Shown piece by piece: positions 8,833-17,277 of a stretch of DNA of 64,000 nt. Origin of the DNA: Amycolatopsis sp. 2-15 (GTDB lineage Bacteria > Actinomycetota > Actinomycetes > Mycobacteriales > Pseudonocardiaceae). Location: positions 320,001-384,000 of the forward strand of contig NZ_CP127294.1 of the NCBI RefSeq assembly GCF_030285625.1, read 5' to 3'. The position numbers and the translations under genes are program-made. Each line of letters opens with the position of its first letter. The first letter of the stretch is position 1. Under the pieces are notes generated by a model, which ran no database searches, was not told the origin of the DNA, and saw only the letters and a list, made by a program, of their open reading frames with translations.

Positions 8833-11800
8833 TCAGACGTGCGAGCGGACGAACGGGAACAGCACCGTCTGCCGGATCGACGCACCGCTGAGCATCATCA
8901 GCAGGCGGTCGACGCCGAGACCCAGCCCGCCCGTCGGCGGCATGCCGTGTTCGAGCGCGAGCAGGAAGTCTTCGTCGAGCTCCATCGCCTCGACGTCCCC
9001 GCTCGCGGCGCGCAGCGACTGGGCTTCGAGGCGTCGGCGCTGTTCGATCGGGTCCGTGAGCTCGGTGTACGCGGTGCCGACCTCCGAGCCGAACGCGATG
9101 AGGTCCCAGCGCTCGGCCAGCAGCGGGTCTCGCCGATGCTGGCGAGTGAGAGGCGAGACGTCCGTGGGGTAGTCGGTGTAGAAGGTCGGCAGCACCGTCG
9201 AGCCTTCGACGAGGTGCTCGTGGGCCTTGAGCACCAGGTCACCGTGGCCGGCGTCCTCCCCCACCGGCACGCCGGCCGCGACGCAGAGCCGCCGCAGGGT
9301 GGCCACGGACGTACCCGAGTCGATCGCCTCCCCCAGCGCCGCCGACACGGCCTCGTGTACCGGGATCACCGGCCAGTCGCCGGAGATGTCGTACTCGGTC
9401 ACCTGGCCGTCGGCGTCGTGACGGCGAACGATCTGGGCGCCGAAGGCCGCTTCGGCCGCGTGCTGCACCAGCTCGCGGGTGAGGTTGCGCATCGAGTTGT
9501 AGTCGGCGTAGGCCTGGTACGCCTCGAGCATCGTGAACTCGGGGTTGTGCGTGGCGTCCACGCCCTCGTTGCGGAAGTTGCGGGTGAGCTCGAAGACGCG
9601 CTCGACGCCGGCGACGCAGAGGCGCTTGAGGTAGAGCTCCGGCGCGATGCGCAGGTACATCCGCATGTCGTAGGCGTTGATGTGCGTGACGAACGGCCGC
9701 GCGTTGGCTCCACCGTGGACGGTCTGCAGCATCGGCGTCTCGACCTCGAGGTAGTCGCCCTGGTGCAGTCGCTCGCGCACCGCGCGGACCACCGTGGACC
9801 GCAGCCTTAGCATCTGCGCCGACTCCGGGTTCACGGCGAGGTCGAGGTAGCGCTGGCGCACGCGCGTCTCGGGGTCGGTGAGGCCCTTTCGCTTGTCCGG
9901 CAACGGGTGCAGGCACTTCGCGGTGACCGTCCACTCGTCGACGAGCACGGACAGCTCGCCGCGGCGCGAGGTGATCACCTCGCCGCTCACGCCCACGTGG
10001 TCACCGAGGTCCACCCCGGTGCGCCAGCCCGAGAGGTCGAGCACGCCCGCGTCGAGCATCAGCTGCACTTCGCCCGAAAAGTCCTTGATGCGCGCGAAAC
10101 ACAGCCCGCCGAGCGTCCGCAGCGCGAGCACCCGGCCGGCCACGCGCACGCGGTGTCCCGTCCGCGAATCCGCAGGCAGCTCGGCGAACTTGCTCACGAC
10201 GTCGCCTAGCAGGTCTTCGCGGCTGAAGCCGACGGGGTACGGGTCCACGCCGAGATCGCGCAGCTTGTCCAGCTTCGCGACGCGCACGCGCACCTGCTCC
10301 GGACGTCGGGCGGCCTTCGGGACGACGCGCGCGGCGCCCTCCTCGATGCGCCGGACCTGGGCCACGAACTCGTCGCTCACCGTCTCGAGCCGCAGCACGC
10401 GCGAGCGGCCCGTGGGCACGAACCCCTCGAGCGCGCCGGCGACGATGCTGACGCGCGGCAGGCGGCGGGCCGAGGAGTAGCAGAGGAAACGCGGCTCCCA
10501 GTCCGGGCCGTACTTCGCATTGGACCGGTACAGCGACTCCAGCTGGAAGAACCGCGACGCCAGGCCCAGCACCGACCGCCACAGGCGCAGCACTGGACCG
10601 GCGCCGATGCGCTCGCCCTCGGCGAAGACCGCGCGGAACATGGCGAAGTTGAGGGAGATCCGCTGCGCGCCGAGGTGCTGCGCGGCCGCGACGACCTCGG
10701 CGACCATGAACTCGTTGAGGCCGTTTTCCGCGGCACGGTCGCGGCGCATGAGGTCGAGTGAGAGGCCCCGCCGGCCCCACGGCACGAAGGACAGCAGGCC
10801 GCGCAGCTCACCTTCGCCGTCGTAGGCCTCAACCATCACGCTGCGGGCGTCGCTGGCGTCGCCGAGGCGGCCCAGCGCCATCGAGAAGCCGCGCTCGGAC
10901 TCCGCGCCGCGCCACTGCTGCGCCCGCGCGAGCAGGCCCCGCATCTCGTCGTCGGGGATCTCGCCGTGGCGGCGCACGCGTGCGGTGTAGCCCGCGCGTT
11001 CGATCCGCTTCACGGCCTGGCGCACGGACTTGCGCTCGGGCCCGGTCAGCGAGAACTCGCGGACGTCGAGCACGGCTTCGTCGCCGATCTCCAGCGCGCG
11101 CAGGCCCGCGGCCGCGTACGCCTTCGCGCCGCGCTCGCTCGCGCCGAGGACGCCGGGAATCCAGCCGTACGAACGGGTTTCGTCGAGCCAGGCACGCACC
11201 GCGTCGGGCCACGCGTCCGGGTCGCCGATCGGGTCGGCGCTGGCCACGCTGGTGCCGCCGAGCACGCGGTAGGTCACGGCCGCACGGCCGTTGGGCGAGA
11301 ACACCACGCTCTTGTCCCGGCGCGTGGCGAAGTAGCCGAGGGAGTCGTCGTCGCCGAACTCGGCGAGCAGGCGCCGCAGCTCCAGCTCCTCGTCGTCGGT
11401 GCGCCGGCGGCGGTGCCGGACGCCGCGGAAGAGCGTGTACAGCGCACCGGTGGCCACGAAGGTCGCGCCGAAGTCGAGCACCACGTCGATCCACGCCGGA
11501 CCCTCGCCGACGCCGATCTTGCGCAGCTGCAGGTTCTCACCGGTGGCGTGGTTGACCACCCAGACCAGGCGCTCCCACGAGTCGCCGAGCGTGCCGGGGA
11601 ACGCCTCGGTGAGCGCCCAGCCGAGCGCGACCACCACGAGCAGGCCGCCGAAGAGCACCGCCAGCCCGTCGCGCCAGGCACCGGGCGCGAGCCGCGCGGG
11701 GAACGCCGGGCGCAGGGCCAGCAGCAGCCAGATCAGCAGCACCGACAGGACGTCGGCGATCGTCAGCACGCCGACCTGCATCGGGATGTGCCGGATCTGG

Positions 11801-12156
11801 CGCGGGCCGAGGGTGAGCAGGTCGGGTGCCCACAGCAGCACCGCCTGCAGCGCCAGCGTGATGGCCAGGCCGGCGAGCTGGAAGAGCAGCAGCGTGTAGA
11901 GCGCGGCTTTCTTCCGCCGGCGCAGGGCGGCGCCGAGGACGACGAGCAGCAGCACGATCACCAGGCTCGCGCTGGTCGGCACGCTCAGGGCGGAAAACGC
12001 CATGTCGATGCCGTTGAGCAGGTGCCCGTGGGTACCGCCGGCGATGAGCAACACCACCGAGAAGACGGCGGCGAGCTGCACAACAGTCGCGACGATGCCG
12101 CCCGCCCTGGCCTTCCAGGCGGGGATGCGCCTGCGCGCGCTCGCTGGGGTTCCCAT
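8833..12156 (-). CDS. lysX: Bifunctional lysyl-phosphatidylglycerol synthase / lysyl-tRNA synthetase
   Basis: A 1107-residue fusion that charges tRNA-Lys and transfers lysine to phosphatidylglycerol, giving resistance to cationic peptides. The order is an N-terminal membrane region (several helices, about residues 15-240), an MprF-type GNAT-like lysyltransferase (about 260-580), an OB-fold anticodon-binding part, then a class II LysRS catalytic core. Motif 2 is visible as FRNEGVDATHNPEFT and motif 3 as GLGLGVDRLL near the C-terminus. M. tuberculosis LysX is 1172 residues. The ATG at 12156 has a GAGAAGGG Shine-Dalgarno sequence 8 nt upstream. It is divergent from panB. Confidence 0.95.
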   Translation of the reverse strand: MGTPASARRRIPAWKARAGGIVATVVQLAAVFSVVLLIAGGTHGHLLNGIDMAFSALSVPTSASLVIVLLLVVLGAALRRRKKAALYTLLLFQLAGLAITLALQAVLLWAPDLLTLGPRQIRHIPMQVGVLTIADVLSVLLIWLLLALRPAFPARLAPGAWRDGLAVLFGGLLVVVALGWALTEAFPGTLGDSWERLVWVVNHATGENLQLRKIGVGEGPAWIDVVLDFGATFVATGALYTLFRGVRHRRRRTDDEELELRRLLAEFGDDDSLGYFATRRDKSVVFSPNGRAAVTYRVLGGTSVASADPIGDPDAWPDAVRAWLDETRSYGWIPGVLGASERGAKAYAAAGLRALEIGDEAVLDVREFSLTGPERKSVRQAVKRIERAGYTARVRRHGEIPDDEMRGLLARAQQWRGAESERGFSMALGRLGDASDARSVMVEAYDGEGELRGLLSFVPWGRRGLSLDLMRRDRAAENGLNEFMVAEVVAAAQHLGAQRISLNFAMFRAVFAEGERIGAGPVLRLWRSVLGLASRFFQLESLYRSNAKYGPDWEPRFLCYSSARRLPRVSIVAGALEGFVPTGRSRVLRLETVSDEFVAQVRRIEEGAARVVPKAARRPEQVRVRVAKLDKLRDLGVDPYPVGFSREDLLGDVVSKFAELPADSRTGHRVRVAGRVLALRTLGGLCFARIKDFSGEVQLMLDAGVLDLSGWRTGVDLGDHVGVSGEVITSRRGELSVLVDEWTVTAKCLHPLPDKRKGLTDPETRVRQRYLDLAVNPESAQMLRLRSTVVRAVRERLHQGDYLEVETPMLQTVHGGANARPFVTHINAYDMRMYLRIAPELYLKRLCVAGVERVFELTRNFRNEGVDATHNPEFTMLEAYQAYADYNSMRNLTRELVQHAAEAAFGAQIVRRHDADGQVTEYDISGDWPVIPVHEAVSAALGEAIDSGTSVATLRRLCVAAGVPVGEDAGHGDLVLKAHEHLVEGSTVLPTFYTDYPTDVSPLTRQHRRDPLLAERWDLIAFGSEVGTAYTELTDPIEQRRRLEAQSLRAASGDVEAMELDEDFLLALEHGMPPTGGLGLGVDRLLMMLSGASIRQTVLFPFVRSHV

Positions 12157-12405
12157 CGGTGCCCTTCTCACATGATCATCACGACTGGTGCAAAGACGTC
12201 AGTGAACAGCGAATGGTTGTCTGAGGACAAACACAGGCAGCACCCGAGAGGCTGAGAGTGATCCTGCTGACGGAGCACACCACGCGCGTGTGAAGCTCAT
12301 CGCACGACCTTGGGGCCGCCCGGCGGGCATGTCAGGCTTTGACGTGTTCTGACTCCACGACCCGGGGACCTCACCGAGGCCTCGAGGGAAGGACGGTCGA
12401 CGACG

Positions 12406-13284
12406 ATGTCTGCCAACCCGAACGGATCCGACGAGGTAGCCGCCCCGTACGGAACAGGCGCCACGCCCGCGCAACCCGCGGCGACCGGGCGCAAGGTTCG
12501 CGTGCACCACCTGCGTGAGCTGAAGGAACGCGGCGAGCCGTGGCCCATGCTCACCGCCTACGACATGTACACGGCGCAGATCTTCGACGAGGCCGGCATC
12601 CCCGTGCTGCTCGTGGGCGACTCCGCGGCCAACAACGTGTTCGGCTACGACACCTCGCTGCCGGTGACGGTCGACGAACTGCTGCCCCTGGTCCGCGCCG
12701 TGACGCGGTCGGTGAAGCGGGCACTCGTGGTGGCCGACCTGCCGTTCGGCTCCTACCAGCTCTCGCCCGAGCAGGCGCTGGCCACTTCGGTGCGGTTCAT
12801 GAAGGAAGGCCGCGCGCACGCGGTGAAGCTCGAAGGCGGGCGCCGGTTCGCCGCGCACGTCGAGGCGCTGACATCGGCCGGCATCCCCGTGATGGGGCAC
12901 ATCGGATTCACCCCGCAGAGTGAACACAACCTCGGCGGCTACCGGGTGCAGGGGCGCGGTGAAGCGGCGGACGTGCTGCTCGCCGACGCGCTGGCGCTGC
13001 AGGAGGCCGGCGCGTTCGCCGTGGTGATGGAGATGGTGCCCGCCGAAGCCGCGAAGCGCGTCACCCACGAGCTGAAGATCCCGACGGTCGGCATCGGCGC
13101 CGGGCCCGACTGCGACGCGCAGGTGCTGGTGTGGCAGGACATGGCCGGCCTGCGCCGGGGCAAGGCACCGCGGTTCGTGAAGCGCTACGCCGAGCTCGCC
13201 GACGTGCTGCAGGGTGCGGCCTCGGCGTTCGCCGAGGACGTGCGGCGCGGGGAGTTCCCCGCTCCGGAGCACGCGTTCCACTGA
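12406..13284 (+). CDS. panB: 3-methyl-2-oxobutanoate hydroxymethyltransferase
   Basis: A 292-residue first enzyme of pantothenate synthesis. It adds a methylene-THF-derived hydroxymethyl group to ketoisovalerate to give ketopantoate. TIM-barrel landmarks are present: [16 protein letters not shown], the metal-site Asp in [30 protein letters not shown] and the catalytic Glu in VVMEMVPAE. About 35 residues precede the conserved start of the fold and look disordered (Ala/Pro/Thr). The 249-bp gap to lysX contains no recognisable gene. No other pan gene is beside it. Confidence 0.95.
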   Translation: MSANPNGSDEVAAPYGTGATPAQPAATGRKVRVHHLRELKERGEPWPMLTAYDMYTAQIFDEAGIPVLLVGDSAANNVFGYDTSLPVTVDELLPLVRAVTRSVKRALVVADLPFGSYQLSPEQALATSVRFMKEGRAHAVKLEGGRRFAAHVEALTSAGIPVMGHIGFTPQSEHNLGGYRVQGRGEAADVLLADALALQEAGAFAVVMEMVPAEAAKRVTHELKIPTVGIGAGPDCDAQVLVWQDMAGLRRGKAPRFVKRYAELADVLQGAASAFAEDVRRGEFPAPEHAFH

Positions 13285-13303
13285 GATTTCCCGGGCCCGG
13301 GGC

Positions 13304-14146
13304 TCACCGGCGGCGCAACCGCTCGGCGAGCTCCGGGTCGTTCTGCCACCAGAGACCACCCGTAGGGGCCTCGCCGGAATCGGCTTCCTCGTCGAGCCGC
13401 TCGTCGACCTGCTTCGCGCGCTTCTCGTCGTCGCGGACCCAGCGCACGAACAGCGCGCCGACGAACGGCAGGCCCGCCACGTCGCCGCCGATCCACAGCA
13501 CGCCGGCGCCGATGACTTGGTCGGTGCGCGGGTCCGGGCCCCAGCCGGGGTGCGCGGTGGCATAGTGCGCGGGCGCGAGCAGCGGACCGAGCCACAGCAC
13601 GAGGCCGAGCGCGCCGTCGAACACGACCTCGGTGAACGAGATCCACATCGACACCAGGTGTGAGCCGCCGCGCGGGGTCGGGTCGAGCCCGACGCGGCTG
13701 TAGAAGTAGAGGAATCCCGCCACCACGACCAACACACGCACGACGCCGGCGACCACCGCGTGGTCCAGTGCCAACGCGTAGAGCGGGGTCAGGTAGATGA
13801 TCAGGAACGGCGCGATCAGCACGACCGTGACGGTGAGCGGGAACGTGAGGAACCTCGCGAACGGGCTGCGACCGTGGTGGCGCAGCCACGAGGCGAGCCC
13901 GGGCGGCGCGGTGCGCATCAGCAGCGTGATCGGCGCGCCGAGGGCGAGCAGCAGCGGCGTGACCATGAGCAGCACGGTGTTCTGCGTGGCGCGGATCCAG
14001 AACAGCGTGGTGTCGTAGACGCCGAGGAACGAGCACGTGACGAGCACGATCGTGGCGAGCCCGGCGAGGAACGCCGTCGTCCGGCCCGGCGCCCAGGTCT
14101 CCTGCTTCCGCGCGGCGACGACGTAGGCCGCGCCGAGAGCGAGCAC
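13304..14146 (-). CDS. CtaG-type cytochrome c oxidase assembly factor (start uncertain)
   Basis: A multi-pass membrane protein of the Caa3_CtaG family, thought to help insert copper into aa3/caa3 oxidase. At least seven hydrophobic segments are present, with the family marks SFLGVYDTTLFW, LLMRTAPPG, a GLDPTP loop and an HPGWGPDP loop. The tail is charged (DDEKRAKQVDERLDEEAD). The GTG at 14146 gives 280 residues, but the reading frame stays protein-like for about 23 more codons upstream (PLTGTTLFTAWTPDVPALVV), where no ATG, GTG or TTG exists; a GGAAGGGG element precedes an ATC at 14215. The true start is therefore unresolved. It lies downstream of uppP on the same strand. Confidence 0.85.
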   Translation of the reverse strand: MLALGAAYVVAARKQETWAPGRTTAFLAGLATIVLVTCSFLGVYDTTLFWIRATQNTVLLMVTPLLLALGAPITLLMRTAPPGLASWLRHHGRSPFARFLTFPLTVTVVLIAPFLIIYLTPLYALALDHAVVAGVVRVLVVVAGFLYFYSRVGLDPTPRGGSHLVSMWISFTEVVFDGALGLVLWLGPLLAPAHYATAHPGWGPDPRTDQVIGAGVLWIGGDVAGLPFVGALFVRWVRDDEKRAKQVDERLDEEADSGEAPTGGLWWQNDPELAERLRRR

Positions 14147-14258
14147 GACGACGAGGGCCGGGACGTCGGGAGTCCAGGCCGTGAAGAGCGTGGTGCCGGT
14201 CAGCGGGGTTTCGATAGCGCCAGTGTCCCCTTCCGGAAATCGGGCCGGGACACCGCCC

Positions 14259-15203
14259 TCAGAAACTGAAGACGAGCAGGCTGGCGATTCCGGCGAGGAC
14301 GCAGTAGATGGCGAACGGCGTCAAGGTGCGCGTTTCGAAGTATTTCGTGAGAAAACGGACAGAAATGTAGGACGCAATACCGGCCACCAGACTTCCGGCG
14401 AGCGCCGGACCGAGCGACGGGCTGTTCTCCGGCGTGAACAGCGACGGGAGTTTCAGCACGCCCGCGGCGAGGATCACCGGGGTGGCCAACAGCCACGCGA
14501 AGCGCGCCGAATCCTGGTGGCCGAGCCCGCGGCGCAGGCCCGCGACCATCGTGATGCCGGAGCGGCTGATGCCCGGCAGGAGCGCGAGGATCTGGGCCGA
14601 GCCGATGAGCACGGCCTCCTTCACGCTGAGCTTGGACAGGCGGGCGTCGGTGGCTTCCTCGACCGTGATCGCGCGCATGACGAGGGTGTCTTCGGCGCTG
14701 AAGTCGACGGTGTCTTCCGTTGTCCTGCCGGAGATTCCGGTCTTCGGCGCGGCGCGGGAGAAGCGTTCGGCCGCGTACAGCACGCCGCCGTTGAGGATGA
14801 GGAAGATGGCCGACGGCACGGGCTTGCCGAGGAAGTCGCGCAGCACGCTTTCGAGCAACAGCCCGGCGATGCCGACGGGGATCGTCGCGAGGATCAGCAG
14901 CCACGCGAGGCGCTGGTCGGCCGTGCGGACCTCGCGGTGGCGGATCGAGGAGATCAAGCCGCCGATGATGCGCACCCAGTCGCGCCAGAAGAACAGCACG
15001 AGGGCGAGCGCCGTGGCCACGTGCATCGCCACGAGCACCGCGAGATAAGGCGAATCCTCGCCGATGCTCAGATCACGCTGCCACGATCCGCCGATCACCG
15101 CGGGCAGCAGGATGCTGTGCCCGAGGCTGGACACGGGAAACAATTCCGACACGCCTTGCAGCGCACCGACGACGATCGACTCGACATACGTGACCGCGGA
15201 CAT
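14259..15203 (-). CDS. uppP: Undecaprenyl-diphosphatase (BacA/UppP)
   Basis: A 314-residue integral membrane phosphatase that recycles undecaprenyl diphosphate to the monophosphate carrier for wall synthesis and gives bacitracin tolerance. Motif 1 reads ELFPVSSLGH (the usual form is ExxPISSTGH, so the Thr is Leu here), and motif 2 is PGISRSG. Eight or so hydrophobic segments are visible. The ATG at 15203 has a GAGAAAGG Shine-Dalgarno sequence. The longer in-frame extension runs into the intergenic region and has no membrane character. The ctaG-like gene follows it by about 110 nt. Confidence 0.93.
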   Translation of the reverse strand: MSAVTYVESIVVGALQGVSELFPVSSLGHSILLPAVIGGSWQRDLSIGEDSPYLAVLVAMHVATALALVLFFWRDWVRIIGGLISSIRHREVRTADQRLAWLLILATIPVGIAGLLLESVLRDFLGKPVPSAIFLILNGGVLYAAERFSRAAPKTGISGRTTEDTVDFSAEDTLVMRAITVEEATDARLSKLSVKEAVLIGSAQILALLPGISRSGITMVAGLRRGLGHQDSARFAWLLATPVILAAGVLKLPSLFTPENSPSLGPALAGSLVAGIASYISVRFLTKYFETRTLTPFAIYCVLAGIASLLVFSF

Positions 15204-15339
15204 TCTCGAGCCTTTCTCGCGTCGGTTCGGCCTTTCCTCGCGCAAGCTACCCACTGCCGGGTAAACGCGGGGCAAGGGGGCGAAAGAACCTCGTCGACAA
15301 CCTTGTGCTTGTTCACATCCATGAATACGAATCATGTCC

Positions 15340-15369
15340 TTGACTGGTGTTCGGGCGGTGGCTTAGCGT
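15340..15369 (+). promoter_or_regulatory. Predicted sigma70-type promoter
   Basis: TTGACT (15340-15345), an 18-bp spacer and TAGCGT (15364-15369) give a good housekeeping promoter reading right. It points at the small disrupted reading frame at 15417 and possibly at the prolyl iminopeptidase gene beyond. The 374-bp region 15336-15709 holds only this promoter and that frame. Confidence 0.6.
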
Positions 15370-15416
15370 GGTCCCCACCACGAAGGTGTGAACCTCAGCT
15401 CAGCGAGGAGGACGGG

Positions 15417-15704
15417 ATGCCGGAAGCAGCCGGAGCTTCACGTGCGACCCGCCGCCCGAGGTCCGCACCACGGTGAAGGAAATCGCCGACGCGGCCACGT
15501 CTCTCGTGCGCCACCGACGCGACACGGACGGGGGCCCGCTCAGCCCGGCGGCGGGGGCGGGCCTCCACCTTCTCTCTCGATGCGGCTGCCGACGCGCTCG
15601 GGGAGACGCCGGCCGACACCCGGACGGCTCGCGGCCTTTCGGCTGAACGTCGCGGGGAAGGCGGGTCCATCCCCCGCGCGACGGCCGCCGGTCCGGCAGA
15701 GTGA
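15417..15704 (+). pseudogene. Small gene interrupted by two compensating frameshifts
   Basis: A GAGGAGGA ribosome site (15405-15412) precedes ATG 15417, but that frame stops after 19 codons at 15474-15476. From about 15432 the -1/+2 frame reads like protein (SFTCDPPPEVRTTVKEIADA and on) and ends at 15644-15646. From about 15562, after a G-rich run, the original frame again looks coding (STFSLDAAADALGETPADTR) and stops at 15702-15704, five bases before pip. Both segments have the high third-position G+C of real genes here. Joined, they would give a protein of about 95 residues that I do not recognise. It may be a decayed gene, an assembly error, or two overlapping short genes: a GTG at 15473 overlaps the first stop. 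Confidence 0.45.
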
Positions 15705-15709
15705 TCGGC

Positions 15710-16663
15710 ATGGACGACCTCTACCCGCCGCTGCAGCCGCTGGCCGATGGGATGCTCGACGTGGGCGACGGGCACCGGATCTACTGCCAGGAAGCGGGAA
15801 ACCCGCAGGGCAAGCCGGTGGTCGTGCTGCACGGTGGACCGGGCAGCGGGATCGCGCCGATGGCGCGCCGGCACTTCGACGCCGCCGCGTACCGGATCAT
15901 CCTGTTCGACCAGCGCGGGGCGGGGCGGAGCACGCCGAGTGTCGAGGATCCGGACGCGGACCTGAGCACGAACACGTTGTGGCACCTCGTCGCGGACATG
16001 GAGCTACTGCGGGAACGGCTGAACATCCGGCGCTGGCAGGTGTTCGGAGGGTCGTGGGGGTCGACGCTCGCGCTGGCATACGCGCAGACTTACCCCGATC
16101 AGGTGACGGAACTGGTGCTGCGCGGAATCTTCACGGCGCGGCGGCGCGAGCTCGACTGGATCTACCGCGGCGGCGCGGCGAACCTCTTCCCCGCGGAGTG
16201 GGAGGACTTCCTGGCGCCGCTGCCGGAGGAGCACCACAAGGATCCGCTCGCCGGGTACGCCGAGCTGCTCGACGACCCCGACCGCGGCGTGCGGGAGCGG
16301 GCCGCGATCGCGTGGAGCGTCTGGGAAGGCGCGACGGTAGCCCTGCTGCCGCAGCAGGCGTTCCTGAACCGGTACGCCGATCCGTCGTTCGCGCTGACGT
16401 TCGCGCGGCTGGCCGTGCACTACTTCAGCCACGACGCGTGGCTCGAGGACGAGCAGCTCATCCGCGACGCCGGCAAGCTCGCCGGCGTGCCGGGCGTACT
16501 CGTGCAGGGCCGCTACGACGCCGTCTGCCCGCCGATCACGGCGTATGAGCTGCACCGCGCGTGGCCCGGCTCGATCCTGCGCATCACGGAAGGCGCGGGG
16601 CACGCCGTGAACGACCCGGGCACGCTGGCCGCGCTGCGCCAGGCGACCGACGACTTCCGCTAG
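15710..16663 (+). CDS. pip: Prolyl iminopeptidase
   Basis: A 317-residue cytosolic alpha/beta-hydrolase that removes N-terminal proline from peptides. The oxyanion motif HGGPGSG lies near residue 45, followed by FDQRGAGRS, the nucleophile elbow GGSWGS, the Asp-bearing GRYDAVCPP and the His-bearing GAGHAVND. The Trp/Leu-rich cap domain of the family is in the middle (NLFPAEWEDFLAPLP). I start at the ATG at 15710 rather than the GTG at 15701; CAGAGT (15697-15702) is 7 nt upstream, fitting leaderless initiation. Its stop overlaps the stop of the convergent tetR-type gene by four bases. Confidence 0.92.
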   Translation: MDDLYPPLQPLADGMLDVGDGHRIYCQEAGNPQGKPVVVLHGGPGSGIAPMARRHFDAAAYRIILFDQRGAGRSTPSVEDPDADLSTNTLWHLVADMELLRERLNIRRWQVFGGSWGSTLALAYAQTYPDQVTELVLRGIFTARRRELDWIYRGGAANLFPAEWEDFLAPLPEEHHKDPLAGYAELLDDPDRGVRERAAIAWSVWEGATVALLPQQAFLNRYADPSFALTFARLAVHYFSHDAWLEDEQLIRDAGKLAGVPGVLVQGRYDAVCPPITAYELHRAWPGSILRITEGAGHAVNDPGTLAALRQATDDFR

Positions 16664-17223
16664 ACGTCCAGCAGCAGCCGGAACAGCCCCTCCAACGTCG
16701 AGGCCAACGTGGCCTCGTCGGTCTCGTTCAACGCCGTGCTGCCGATCACCTTGCGCATCAACCAGAACCCCGAGATCAGCGACAGCGCCACGGCCGCGCG
16801 ATCGGTCCCGCGCACGCCGGGGACGACGTCGAGAATGTGCGCCTCGACGTGCTTTTCGATGCCCGCGCGCAGGATCTCGGCGGCGCGCGGGTTGGCAGCC
16901 GAGCGAAGCATCAGCAGGAACGGGTCGAGACTGTCGGCGTCCGGCGAAGTCCGCGACACCAGTGAGGCCGCGACGTCCCGCGCGAGCGTGGCCGGGTCGC
17001 CTGTCAGCACGGTCCGCTCGGTCATCGACACCTCCGCCACCTCGGCGAAGAGCCCCTCCTTTGAGCCGAAGTAGCGGTTCACGAGCATTGCCGTGACGCC
17101 GGCGGTCTGCGCGATTTCCCGCACGCCGACGCCGTCGTAGCCGAAGCGCGTGAACGCCTCGACGCCCGCGCGCAGGATCGCTTCCCGGGTCGCGGCGGCG
17201 TCGCGACGACGTGGTGCAGTCAT
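16660..17223 (-). CDS. TetR-family transcriptional regulator
   Basis: A 187-residue repressor. The N-terminal helix-turn-helix spans about residues 11-57 (AILRAGVEAFTRFGYDGVGV, then IAQTAGVTAMLVNRYFGSKE), and the C-terminal half is the helical ligand-binding and dimerisation domain. It is divergent from the SDR gene, with a 54-bp gap full of CTACACT/AGTGTAG elements (17231-17262), so it very likely represses itself and the SDR gene. TACACT lies 7 nt before its ATG, so its own mRNA is probably leaderless. The inducer is unknown. Confidence 0.9.
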   Translation of the reverse strand: MTAPRRRDAAATREAILRAGVEAFTRFGYDGVGVREIAQTAGVTAMLVNRYFGSKEGLFAEVAEVSMTERTVLTGDPATLARDVAASLVSRTSPDADSLDPFLLMLRSAANPRAAEILRAGIEKHVEAHILDVVPGVRGTDRAAVALSLISGFWLMRKVIGSTALNETDEATLASTLEGLFRLLLDV

Positions 17224-17230
17224 GTATACG

Positions 17231-17262
17231 AGTGTAGACTACACTAAATCTACACTAGTAGA
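17231..17262. promoter_or_regulatory. TetR-type operator between tetR-like and SDR genes
   Basis: AGTGTAG-A-CTACACT (17231-17245) is a perfect 7-bp inverted repeat around one base. A second copy of CTACACTA follows at 17250-17257, and TCTAC/GTAGA arms at 17249-17262 form a partial second palindrome. The sites overlap TACACT -10-like elements for both divergent genes, so one regulator could block both promoters. Confidence 0.7.
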
Positions 17263-17277
17263 CCTGAACGGAGAACC

